NCBI GenBank assembly: GCA_963575645.1
Contig: OY754469.1
Span: 42,800,753 to 42,864,752, forward strand
Direction of reading: 5' to 3'
Length of the DNA stretch: 64,000 nucleotides
Origin: Xanthostigma xanthostigma
Taxonomy: Eukaryota; Arthropoda; Insecta; Raphidioptera; Raphidiidae
Shown: positions 11,493-21,616 of the stretch, piece after piece
Layout: each line of letters opens with the position of its first letter
Numbering within the stretch: the stretch's first letter is position 1
Translations under genes and position numbers: made by a program
Notes under the pieces: model-generated
The model's database searches: none
Seen by the model: the letters and a program-made list of their open reading frames with translations, nothing else
What the model was told of the DNA's origin: nothing

Positions 11493-11807
11493 TTCTATAT
11501 TATTATAATATGTATTACAATGCTATGTTGTTGTAAAAATGATAATAATAAAAAAAAAATGTTAAAAAAGTACATTGAGTGAAAAAAGAGTTTAAGTCCT
11601 GTTTAGTTTTTTCCAAAAATATTTCTTATTCGTAATTTTTGAGCACAATTGTTACTAAAATGGTAAGTAGTAGATATAGTTCAACAACTTTTCTATAGAA
11701 AAGAACACTCTAATATGCTCTCACGAAAATATATTCGATTTTTTTTGTCTCCTGAAAATATTACTCATCTGGACTTAAACTCTTCTTCCACTCGTCGATT
11801 CAATTTC

Positions 11808-11912
11808 AAATGACAATAGAAAATAAAGTAATCTTAAAGCCAATCTGTACGTAAGGAATGCAATTATTGGGTATGGTCAGTAAATGAAGCATTGTCACAA
11901 TTCAGCGGTTTC
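11808..11912. other. Flank between transposon and retrotransposon remnant
   Basis: A short AT-rich stretch with no feature. It forms the right-hand flank of the DNA transposon. Confidence 0.4.
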
Positions 11913-12145
11913 AGTCAACCGCACTGCGCATGATTGCAGATGCAGAATGGTACGTTACCAACGACACTCTTTACCGTGACCTAATAACACCAGCTGTCAA
12001 AGAAGAGATTCGACGCCTCCGCACCAGATACCAGAATAGACTGCAGAACTATCCCAACCAGTTTACCATAAATCTATTAGTTAATAGTACAACAATGTAC
12101 AGACTAAAAAGACACCATGTACTTGAATTACTTGACATACTATGA
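11913..12145 (+). pseudogene. Jockey-type non-LTR retrotransposon, C-terminal fragment
   Basis: Read in frame from about 11913, the translation includes STALRMIADAEWYVTN and then LYRDLITPAVKEEIRRLR, YQNRLQNYPNQF, and ends with a RLKR-containing tail before TGA at 12143-12145. This order (APWYV.N..LHRDL..P.VKEEI, RL..HPN, RLKR) is the standard C-terminus of Jockey-clade ORF2 proteins (from family knowledge). Only about 77 residues remain: a 5'-truncated copy, as expected from target-primed reverse transcription. The tail downstream is partly duplicated. Confidence 0.8.
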
Positions 12146-12410
12146 TTAACGGAATGCAGTGATTGCTGCCATTGGGTAACATCTGACTTTTGCCATTAGT
12201 TCAGCACCATAGATACCGGGATAGATTGCAGAACCATCCCAACTAGTTTGCCATAAATCTATTAGATAATAGTACAACAATGCACAAACTAAAAAGGAAC
12301 TATGTACTTGAATTACCTACCTGACATACGATAATGAACGGAAAGCGCTGAGTGCTGCCATTGGGCAACATCTCACTCTTGCCATTAGTCCATCATCATA
12401 TTAGTTAATA
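12000..12410 (+). repeat. Partial tandem duplication of the Jockey tail
   Basis: The segment around 12020-12205, including CATAAATCTATTAGTTAATA and GTACTTGAATTAC, recurs at about 12205-12395 with scattered substitutions and small indels. The second copy no longer encodes an intact tail. Either two 5'-truncated insertions landed side by side or the tail was duplicated locally. Confidence 0.7.
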
Positions 12411-13402
12411 ATCTGCGTAGATTGATTACTATCAGGACGCCAATTATAAATACACTAAAAATATTATTATCAACGAGAACAATTATCAGACATTGATAAA
12501 ATTATTCTTCATTATTTGGGAACGTTTAATTCCTTACGTTTTGTACGAACCGTATCGTACAAGATATTAAATAATGTATAGTCAACTTATTCCCGCATGG
12601 TATGTTAACAGTGGCGTCATAAATAATAAGCAATAAGTCGCAGTGTGAAATTACATCCCTGCCAATTACAGGGCCCGGAAGTAGGTTGAACTTTAACCCT
12701 GTAGTAACAGCAGGGCGCGCTGCTGTGTACCTTACCGTACACTGGCATCAGTAAACAGACAATGGACTGGAATGATTGTACAATAGCTGATGATTTTCCT
12801 TCAGTATTCATTATCCAGCTTTGTTGAACAAATCATCTTTTGTAGTTAGTTTTTCGCTGTTGCTTGAATTGAACATCGCGAACATTCTTCTCTGTGTATT
12901 CTTTATATATATATGACCTTTGACAGGACCGCATCAACATGTTATCCAAATTGATTACTAACAATAGATAACTAGATTGAACTTGACGAGGCTGGGACGA
13001 AATACGTCGCACATCGTGATGCTGATCCTTGGATGCATTCATCCTCCTTGTCTCTAGCTGTCGAGCGTTTGTAATCTACAAACTCTCTCTTTCTTCCAAA
13101 TAAAGATTCAAAAACAAAATCAATTTATGTAATTGCGCTAATGCTATGTTATAATCCAAGGTTATTAGATGCCTCGTTCCGTTAGATAGTATTGGAGGGA
13201 TGGTGTCATCCAGCGGACTGTCAATTGATACTGCGTGGTTGATAAAAATGCAACTGACCTCATTAATGATCGAGGTAACATGTGTAGATTTTATGATCTT
13301 GGTTATAGTGGCTCAAAATTTCGTAAAAAAGGTTGTTACTGTAATCGATCACTTGTAGGTTTAAATCCTAAAAAATCGTTCCAATGAACATTTGCTATAA
13401 AT
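12411..13402. other. No gene recognised
   Basis: Short minus-strand frames (64 and 69 codons at 12617-12811 and 12833-13042) show no recognised domains. No RNA gene or sharply bounded repeat was found. Confidence 0.4.
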
Positions 13403-13836
13403 AAAGGCCGCTGCACACGAGGCTAGTTTTGCCGCTAGGAATACTGCTGGGACTTGGACTGGCTGCCGTGCGGCTTACGACCATGGAAATGACGTCAGTG
13501 CGCGGACTCGCCTGTGAGCTCGCAAGATGGATATCTAAATTAAAATCGGGGCTATTTTTTTTGCTTGTTCGTCTGATTATTTTGAGCAAGAACCAATCAG
13601 GAGACAGTATCTTGTCACGTGGGCGACATGGATAAACGCCCACAAACACTGTGCCATACTGTGTGTCTGCTCAGAGACAATAAATGTCTATTTTTGTTAA
13701 TATTCTATCATTGCGCGCGCACCAAACCCATCTACAAAGAAAAGCATCCTGTGAAGCCAACACACCAAAAGACATCACAAAAACCAGCGCCTGGAAACTA
13801 ACAGTTAAATCTTACTGGGAAACTAGCCTCGTGTGG
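13403..13836. mobile_element. ~430-bp miniature element, AAAGGCCGCTGCACACGAGG family, copy 1
   Basis: The left end reads AAAGGCCGCTGCACACGAGG and is followed by CTAGTTTTGCCGCTAG. The right end AACTAGCCTCGTGTGG is its complement but has lost the outermost bases. An internal block, CAATCAGGAGACAGTATCTT then GTCACGTGGGCGACATGG, is shared with copies at 31288, 52255 and 61923. The frames crossing it are not genes. The size and inverted ends mark a non-autonomous DNA element; the superfamily is unresolved. Confidence 0.8.
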
Positions 13837-14677
13837 TTCAGACGATTATTGGTCTAAATTTTGTTTAATTTTCCTTTTGCATTCCATCCCTGCATTTTTA
13901 CATAGGAAATAAAATGAGACGACGTAAGTGCTATTCATTTAATAAGAAAGAGATAAAATAACACAAGAAAAGTTACTACACGCACACAGAGAAAGAAACA
14001 TATACACATGCAAGGCATGCAGACAGAAACAAGACGATAAAGTAGTTATCTCAGAAATCTTTCAACAGTAGCAATTTCTATTCAATTTCAATTGCTAGTC
14101 TATTTTTAGTCCCGGTGTTTTCTTGCCTCGACGACAAGGGGTTATTTTCCTTTCTGAAAAGCGACAGAATCTTTTGAAAAGCTCGCGTAAGTTTATAAAG
14201 CGTATTATAGTTTTCTTCCAGACCAATTGCTAAAGAAAACTGTCTGAAGTTTGAGTGTATACGTATGTATTAAGAGTACATGAAATCGAAATTGGTACAA
14301 AACTAATAACCATAATACAAACTTCGTATTGTTTTTTGAAACATGACATACCTCGCTCGAAACTACATACTTTTGGCATAAATTGTAAGGCAGAAAGTCT
14401 AACATACACGCATTGGTGGGATTACACACTGATGCGGGAAGGACGTACGTTCGGGCGCGGTAGTAAAGTAAAAATCACCTATCAACTGTTGTTTAGATGT
14501 CGTTTCCAAAGCAACACTATTACATTTTAGCTAATAGTCTCGAACAGCTGTCATTCGTGCTTTTAAGTATAACCTCAAAGCTTCTTGCTTGGAATTTATC
14601 TGTGTTTTTATGTAATTAATAAGTAATTAATTAACTAATGTATTTAATAAGCGTACCTACGATCGAGGAATGAAAAA
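13837..14677. other. No gene recognised
   Basis: Includes opposed chance frames (74 and 91 codons, 14205-14530). No conserved domain or splice-linked exon is visible. Confidence 0.35.
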
Positions 14678-14794
14678 AATAGTATACACCACACTGGCCG
14701 AAAGTTTGATATTCCGCGTCACGATACCGTCGTGTATCATGGCGCGCAGTGTAAGAATATCAAACTTTCAGCCCTTGTGGTGTAATATACTATT
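14678..14794. repeat. 117-bp palindrome
   Basis: Arms of about 37 bp begin AATAGTATACACCACACTGG and end with the near complement at 14794. The loop is GC-richer, with a small internal dyad (ATACCGTCGTGTATCATGG). It is probably a miniature element reduced to its ends. Confidence 0.65.
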
Positions 14795-15484
14795 AATTCA
14801 CTGTAATATGTTTTGTAATGACAATTTTACAATTTCGATTTCATTTTCCATTTAGAGATTTAAGTTGAACCATTTGTGTCGAAGTCAAGTTGATTCACAA
14901 AATGAATAATAAGAGGCACTTATACTTTATTCGCATTCGATTTAACATAAAAAGTAGACAACTTTAAAGTAGAAACCATCAAATAATCATAGCTTTTTAA
15001 TGTGGCATATTACAATTTTTAATAAAACGTGCTTATTATTATTATTATTAATATTATAATAATGTTTGTATTATTTGAAAAAAATATATTTTAGAAATTA
15101 AACTATATTTACTATCTAAAGAATTTTTTTGGATTGTTGGAAAATTTAATATAGTTCATTAGCATGTTGAAATAATGACGAATTTCCAGTCAAGGTGATA
15201 GAATACGACTTATCTGAAATTGTTGATTTTTCTCATTGTTAGTATGTCGTATGCATTTGAACAATATCCCAATAACCGGCATATAAAAAATGATTCTACT
15301 TCGATACTATAAATTAACTAGTCATTAGATTATCATTACATAAGTTAATGATTTATTATAACAAATAATTTTCTATATGTCATTTTTTTTTATTGAAGAA
15401 AATAAACCTATAATTTTATTTTGTTTCGGGGTTTATACTATAAATTTATAATTATTGCCTGAATCTTTAACTATCCTGTAAATC
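14795..15484. other. AT-rich DNA, no gene seen
   Basis: Contains an ATT microsatellite near 15037-15050 and long A/T tracts, with nothing coding. Confidence 0.45.
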
Positions 15485-16306
15485 AGCATAAAGTAGTGTT
15501 GATCCAATAGAATGTTACGATGAAGGAAGGTTTTGGTTGAGCATCATAAATAAATAAGCTTTACCAATGTTTCGCTAGTGGCCAACGTTTCGAAAAATTT
15601 ATTTTCATCTGCAGGGCCTATGAACATGTATATAATATGTTTATAATTTAGATCATAATATTATATCTAACAGTTACAATAAGTTTTTTTATTAGAGCTA
15701 CTATATAAATCTATTACATATAAATAGATAATATTTACAGGATACAATGAAGGAAGGTTTTGGGTGAAGATCGTAAATAAATAAGCTTTACCAATGTTTC
15801 GCTAGTGGCCAACGTTTCGAAAAAATTATTTTCATCTATAGGGTCTATGAACATGTATATATGTTTATAATTTAGATCATAATATTATATCTAACAGTTA
15901 CAATAAGTTTTTTTATTAGAGCTACTATATAAATCTATTACATACCTCAAGCTGGTCGAAAGGTGGTAAATTGTTAATTGTTAGGTTTTTATAATGAGAT
16001 GTTCATATTAATATTTTTTTAACCCATAATAATATGATCATGTGTGTTGTTTAACAATTTACCACCTTTCGACCAGCTTGAGGTATGTAATAGATTTATA
16101 TAGTAGCTCTAATAAAAAAACTTATTGTAACTGTTAGATATAATATTATGATCTAAATTATAAACATATATACATGTTCATAGACCCTATAGATGAAAAT
16201 AATTTTTTCGAAACGTTGGCCACTAGCGAAACATTGGTAAAGCTTATTTATTTACGATCTTCACCCAAAACCTTCCTTCATTGTATCCTGTAAATATTAT
16301 CTATTT
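15485..16306. mobile_element. Triplicated foldback element with CGAAACGTTGGCC motif
   Basis: Three copies of one ~200-bp unit are packed together: forward at about 15513-15733, forward again at 15741-15946, and inverted at about 16083-16290. The unit contains GATGAAGGAAGGTTTTGG, CCAATGTTTCGCTAGTGG and CCAACGTTTCGAAAAA. The second and third copies extend into a larger perfect-looking palindrome (15722-15990 against about 16040-16306) that also includes CTCAAGCTGGTCGAAAGG. A short relative lies at 42714-42900, sharing the flank CATAAAGTAG and ATCCAATAGAATGTTACG. The inverted CGAAACGTTGG motifs are hammerhead-like but their cores are degenerate here. Confidence 0.75.
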
Positions 16307-16835
16307 TTATTTAAGATATCCTACAGTTATAGTTGTTAAATAACAACAAAATTTGTGAGCGTGTTTTTAAACTCAGCTGTAAGAATTTACCGGCATCGAA
16401 ATGGGTAAACAACAAAACGCCGCGCCGGCTTCTGAAGAAGTTGTTCGCTAGAATCTTTGACAGAAAAATAGTGAATTGTCAAATTAATGTTAAAACGTTA
16501 CCAAATATAATTATACATTGTGACATTAATAGTAAAATTAATTAGTCATTAACGACAAAAATGTTTTCTACGAATATGGGTGATTAAAATTTTATGGCAA
16601 GTTTTCGTTATTTTTTATTGCATTTATATGTTTTGTGGAATGTAACGTCGAGACAATGTTTTAAAGGTTTATACAGGTATTCTTTATAAGATAGACATTA
16701 TTATAAACAATAATTTAATTTAACGAACTTTAAACAAATACCATAATAACCTTGATTAGGTTCGGAAAAAGAGCGATTTATAATTTGTTAATAAGTGATG
16801 ATAATGAAAATTATTGATATTTTCAAAGAAAAAAA
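16307..16835. other. AT-rich DNA, no gene seen
   Basis: A 70-codon plus-strand frame at 16333-16545 is basic but matches no recognised family. No other structure. Confidence 0.35.
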
Positions 16836-17050
16836 ATTGGTTGTCTGTAAAGTCGGTTTACGGACGATAGTTTTACGTGATAACGTATTCCGTAATACAT
16901 AACCTAAATTTTAGTAGCTGTCAAACTTGGGCCGAAGCACACTGCGCTCTCGCTTGCACGCACAGGGTCAGGCGGAACGTTAGGAACGTTACACTTTTTC
17001 GTGCGTGCAGCTGGTGTTTCATCAATTTATAAAACGTTATCACGTCAAAA
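16836..17050 (+). mobile_element. ACGTGATAACG family, short copy
   Basis: Starts AATTGGTTGTCTGTAAAGTC and TTTTACGTGATAACG, ends CGTTATCACGTCAAAA, so the inner ends are inverted repeats of ACGTGATAACG. It shares the block AGGGTCAGGCGGAACGTTAG and CACTTTTTCGTGCRTGCAG with longer relatives at 34921-35634 (minus) and 43499-44066 (plus). It appears to be an internally deleted version. No protein. Confidence 0.75.
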
Positions 17051-17938
17051 ATTCTCATAGAAACTAAACATAATCTCAAAGGTAGCTCTTGTAGGTTCCT
17101 AATACATGACTCTCCCCTCGGATTGCTGATTATTAAAGTATTATAGAAAAGAAAACAATACGAAAAACTAAATGATAATTTTGTTGCACTTCTTCCCCAT
17201 AAATTAGTACCATGTCAACTAATTTAATAAAAGAATATTAATTTCTAATAGTGTTCTTCTCTTATCATACGATTTTTACTAAGGTTTTTTAACACGAATC
17301 GTCTTGTCTTAAAATTGTTTTTGCACAAAAAAAAAAATGAAAAAAAGCAGGTATCTACATTTATATTTCTCAAGTTACAATATTCAGTACTTACGTCGTT
17401 GTGCAATACTTGCAAACATCTCAGATAAAGTTTAGTGACGTTTAGTGTTTGATATTGGCTCCCAACATGGCAGATAATAAAATCTCATAAGCAAATCTGA
17501 GAACATGGGATATGTTAGGATCTCCCACCAAGACAAATGGCTTGTACTGAAAGACATACTTGTACAGTCATAAGCTGGATATATTGGTTGGCTCTTATGG
17601 TGCTTCTCCTGTAAAATAATTTCTAGCATATAATCAAAAATTGTTTTTCCTACTGTGCTCATATCGGTTGTACTAGCAGTTTATGATGTGAAAATATTTA
17701 AGTACATTCTAGGCAGAGCTAGAATATTTTGATGATTAAATTATTATTCTTTATTTCATTATTCGATTTGCAATTTATCTATTTATATAACGCAGCTGTT
17801 AAGTGTCTATAATCTACAATCTATCTATTAATTATTATCTAATACATCCTTCAATATGTAATTCATTATTTGAAAACAAGTGTTTTCATAAATTAACTCT
17901 GGCCCTATACGTCTGGCCGATTTTGTCATTATTACAAG
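17051..17938. other. AT-rich DNA, no gene seen
   Basis: A minus-strand 76-codon frame (17432-17662) has no recognisable domain. No RNA genes. Confidence 0.35.
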
Positions 17939-18190
17939 CAGCGCTGGGTTTACACTAGGGGTAGTAGGGGCTATTGCCCAGGGCGGCAAAATTTTGAACG
18001 TGGGAAAAAAAAATTGCGTTACAGAAAATTATTTGAAAAGTGTGATCGTGTTGAAAACATTTATAATTTTTGACATAAATGAATCATTTTATTTATTTGA
18101 AAATTGTATACCGAACCTTTACCCTATTTTATATAGGATTTAGGTAATGGCCGGCATTTTTCATGGTGCCCTAGGCTAAATCCGGCCCTG
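17939..18190. mobile_element. hAT-type miniature element with 8-bp direct repeats
   Basis: The left end is CAGCGCTGGGTTTACACTAG and the right end is the complement of CAGGGCCGGATTTAGCCTAG. The flanks ATTACAAG (17931-17938) and ATAACAAG (18191-18198) agree at 7 of 8 positions, the duplication length expected of hAT elements. 252 bp, non-coding. Confidence 0.75.
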
Positions 18191-18198
18191 ATAACAAG

Positions 18199-18870
18199 AA
18201 CACTATTAATCTTTGCTCAAGGGTTAAATTTTCATTTTGAAACTATTTCTACAATTTTTTCGTTATTTTGGAGCCCAAATTTGTTCTCAATCACTAAATA
18301 CACCACACTTTATCGAAACTTCTAAAAAATTTACGATTCCATTGTACTATAATTATTTTTAATAGTTACTTCTCAATTTCTAAAAATCTATGTTGCTATT
18401 TAGAAATTATTTAAAGCCTTTGGAACATCCAGTAACATAGTAGAATATCAAATGCAGTACTTTTTACAAGGATTCATGATTTGTTGTTTATGTAATGTTT
18501 GATTTAATCGCGTTAAACAACAAATTATGATTTTGTTCTTTATCTTGTCAACAGATCAGTGTTGTCAGCACGTTCCAAAAAAATTCTTCCATGCAGTCAA
18601 CACACCGTACAGGTAATTCCGTGTGTATTTATGGATATTATCTTTTATTTATTTTATCAATATTAATGTTCATAGATAAAAGAATATTAATTTACTATTT
18701 ATTACATTATTCTAATGGATTTCATTATTTGATTTACTACTAAACATTAAAAGATTATATTTTGTAGACTTTCTTTTCTTCTTGCTGTGTAACATGTAGT
18801 AGATGTTCAAAAAACACTAACTGAAAACATTAGTTTTAACGAAAGTTTGTTTCTGTATTTTAACAAATTA
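18199..18870. other. AT-rich DNA, no gene seen
   Basis: Nothing coding or clearly repetitive was identified. Confidence 0.4.
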
Positions 18871-19187
18871 TCTATACTAATGTATAAAGCTGAAGAGTTT
18901 GTTTGTTTGGTTGAACGCGCTAATCGAATTGAAAATTGTTGGATAGCCCATTTATCGAGGAAGGCTATAGGCTATAATAAAATATCACGCTACGACCAAT
19001 AGGAGCGGAGCATCAATGAAAAATTTTGCAAAATGTCACTCAAAATTTGTCCGTCCGACAAAAACTTTTGAACAGTAACGCCGATCATCATGAAATTTGG
19101 ACACAACATTCATCTCGATAAACTAATATTAATGTGCGTACTTGTGTACGATCTTTTGCACCCGGGTGAAACCGGGCGGGACCGCTA
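18871..19187 (+). mobile_element. Non-autonomous Helitron, copy 1
   Basis: Begins TCTATACTAATGTATAAAGC after a host A and ends ACCGCTAA before a host T, the A|T insertion and 5' TC / 3' CTRR termini typical of Helitrons. About 10 nt before the end is the hairpin CCCGGGTGAAACCGGG. The interior shares GATAGCCCATTTATCGAGGA and ATCACGCTACGACCAATAGG with the copy at 30644-31259. 317 bp, no rolling-circle replicase, so it would depend on an autonomous partner. Confidence 0.85.
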
Positions 19188-19437
19188 ATAATTTCTAAAA
19201 GGTCTCGATGTCTCAATGCAGCTGCTTGGAACGAAGGCGTTGAACGACAATGCGCACGTAGCGGCGAAAGATAGCAAACCTTCTGCTCGTGTACCATTGA
19301 CATAAACCTAAGGTGAAAAATGACAGTTCGTAAATGCTGCATTATTAAATTGTAATAACTAATAATACATTAAAAAATAGTGATGTTAGCTTTTATTGTT
19401 TCTCAAAATATAAGCATAAGTTAATTCAAAGATAAAA
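19188..19437. other. Spacer with a chance minus-strand frame
   Basis: The 84-codon minus frame at 19088-19342 overlaps the Helitron end and is not supported. Confidence 0.4.
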
Positions 19438-20180
19438 ATGGATTTCCATCGTGAAAAAGCAGAAGTAAGTATCATAACCTTAATTTTACATTGACAATAA
19501 TGTTCCAAAAAAATTCATGTGAACACACTATGAAAATATATATTTCATATAAAATAAATATAAGAATAATGAAATTTAATAATTTTTATGAAAATACAAC
19601 TTGAATTTTGTTATTAAATTAATAAAATAAGACGTATCTTTTATTTTTTAGTGGATATACGTACATCCATTTGGAATCCTACATCACAAGAGATCTAATT
19701 TGCAGTGCACATTTCATTGGGAACAAAAAGGGAGAAGAAGAACTGGGTCCTAATTACGTATCCAGCAAATTTTCTTCACCTCAAAGGAAACCAAAATTAA
19801 ATGAGAATCAAGTTTTGACAAGACATCAACGTTTCATTAAACGTAGGCTACAAAATATTTCATTAGTGGGTTCAAGTTCAAAAAATAATAAAGATTCAAG
19901 TCTCAATTCAAAAAGTGCTGCAAATACGGAAGATAAATGTTCAGTGTATGAAAATAACTGACAGTGTACATGGCAATTTAATGATTGTTGATTCGAGTAC
20001 CAAAAGCAGAAATGATGTAGAATGCCAAGCTGATATTTTTGCTTATTGTAATACCTAGTGTTAAAAAAATACTGTTTTGTAATAACATTATTCAAAAAGG
20101 CTCTAATACTTGTGATGCTCAAACTCAAACTGAGATTAATTGAAATAAATACCACAAAACAGTTTAGAAATCAGAAGTGT

Positions 20181-20188
20181 GGTACGCC
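20181..20188. other. 8-bp target duplication, left
   Basis: GGTACGCC, repeated exactly at 20727-20734 on the other side of the hAT-like miniature element. Confidence 0.85.
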
Positions 20189-20726
20189 CAGGGTTGCAGG
20201 CGTCTGGCTTTTTATGGTCGTGTCCGGCTTTTGTTAGGCTTTTGGCCTATGTACTTTTAATTATAGACTTTTTGATATTTTTCAAGAGTTTGAAATTGCT
20301 ATTTTTTAATAAAGATCTTTTTGTTTTTATCCAAAAGAATGGATATACGTTTTTGATTTGGTTAACAAAAACTTTTAGTATTTTGTTATATTTGTTTTGT
20401 TTTTTTTTAATTTACCTATTAATAGATTACAGAAGACTGACCATTTTTCACTTCATCAATATCATAGGTATAAATACAAATGATAATAATAGGTGCGTAG
20501 AACTGTTAATGTTGTTAATTTTATAACAAATCTGTGATTCACATTAAATAATTAATAAACAACTTTATTACGAACCTAACTGAGTTTTTTTTATTTTAAA
20601 TGTGATGTTCGGCTTTAAAAAGGTGTGTTTGACTTTTAAAAAATGTATGTCCGGCTTTTAGGGCAAAATGTCCGGCCTAATACAGCGCCGAATCCGGCTT
20701 TTGAATTTTAAGGCCTGGCAACTCGA
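20189..20726. mobile_element. hAT-type miniature element, 538 bp
   Basis: Starts CAGGGTTGCAGGCGTCTGG and ends GCCTGGCAACTCGA, an imperfect inverted repeat of the CAGGGTTGCCAGGC type. It is flanked by an exact 8-bp direct repeat, GGTACGCC, as hAT transposition leaves. The interior repeats the phrase TGTCCGGCTTT or TCCGGCTTTT several times. The 115-codon frame within it is hydrophobic and low in complexity and is not a transposase. It landed in an already decaying THAP/DDE gene. Confidence 0.88.
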
Positions 20727-20734
20727 GGTACGCC
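20727..20734. other. 8-bp target duplication, right
   Basis: GGTACGCC, an exact match to 20181-20188. Confidence 0.85.
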
Positions 20735-21313
20735 TCAAAAATAGTTTGTCGAATGTCGATACAGCAGTTGAACCTGATTGTGATGTACAATGAATTTGTT
20801 GATGATTCAATTACTTTTCAAGGAACAGTTACAAATGATAAACAGCTAAGAAATCTTTCTGGTGTATCATTTGAGACTTATAGTTATTTTCTGAACAAAT
20901 TGACAGTTTCACAAAAAATTCAAATATCTAAAAATTAGACTATTTATTTTTCTTTTCAAGATGAAAACTGCTTTGACATTTACAGGAATAGGTGCAATAT
21001 TTTCCGTACACAGGACAACACTGTCTAGAATTTTTATTCCACTTTAGAAAATCTAGCTGAAACAACATCAATTACACAGCGATAGCTTTACCCTTTGGCA
21101 CAGTTTGAGGGTGAAAATTTAAAGAATGATTTATTTTTTCAAAACCCGTTTTTAATATAGCATCCATACTTTTCACTTTTATCATTAACTTTAATTTTAA
21201 TTCACGTTTTACTTGTTGTCCCATTTGACATAATGTATTTTAGTAGCAGTGGGTTCGCCGATAAATAACGCTAGATGTCTCCGCTTTGATGTTGCACATA
21301 GCGAATAGTGAAC

Positions 21314-21616
21314 TAGTAATAAATAAACAAAAAAAAATTTTTTTTAAACAATAAAAAGTTAAAAATAATTTTATTCCGATTAGAAATAAGTCGTTTTATA
21401 CTTACTTATTTCAAATAATAGTGTGTTACACAGTCTTCTTGTTCTCTTTTGTTATTAAAATGTAACACGCTTTGATTTGAAATCTTGAGACTGTTATAAG
21501 TACGTATAAAACGACTTATTTCTAATCGGAATAAAATTATTTTTAACTTTTTAGTTCATTTTTATCAACTAATAACAGCTTGTTTTTAATTTTTTTTTCG
21601 TTTATTTATTACTACT
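21314..21616. mobile_element. ~300-bp palindromic element
   Basis: The left arm from about 21314 contains TAATAAATAAACAAAAAAAA and TTTTATTCCGATTAGAAATA; the right arm carries their complements and ends near 21616. The arms share the ~58-bp block with ACGACTTATTTCTAATCGGA essentially unchanged. Nothing is encoded. Confidence 0.7.

Larger units (their letters stand above)
9322..11807 (+). mobile_element. Complete-looking DNA transposon, Sola2/DUF7869-like
   Basis: A 2486-bp unit is bounded by perfect 37-bp inverted repeats at 9322-9358 and 11771-11807, beginning GAAATTGAATCGACGAGTGG. The flanks can also be read as a palindromic GAAATTTC target with a 4-bp AATT duplication (9324-9327 and 11802-11805), leaving 31-bp inverted repeats starting GAATCGACG. 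Subterminal repeats occur: a GAGCGAAAGARCAGTTCA phrase twice near 9419-9500, and GAGTTTAAGTCC or its complement near 9510 and 11590 as well as in both ends. It holds one uninterrupted two-exon transposase-like gene. The 4-bp AATT duplication fits what I recall for Sola2 elements. The superfamily name is provisional. Confidence 0.85.
19438..21058 (+). pseudogene. Broken THAP/DDE-type transposase gene
   Basis: ATG at 19438 opens MDFHREKAE, followed by GTAAGT, a plausible donor. After a TTTTTTAG acceptor near 19650, a frame reads IHLESYITRDLICSAHF, resembling the CSxHF end of a THAP zinc finger, then a Lys/Ser-rich linker. A frameshift before 19961 moves the frame; CDAQTQTEIN follows near 20110. 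After the hAT insertion at 20189-20726 come NLSGVSFETYSYFLNKL and, one frame later, RLFIFLFKMKTALTFTGIGA and SVHRTTLSRIF, matching the helix-turn-helix before the DDE_4 catalytic domain in THAP/HARBI1-type transposases. The DDE domain is absent. At least two frameshifts and one insertion make it a dead copy. Family assignment is by motif memory. Confidence 0.7.
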
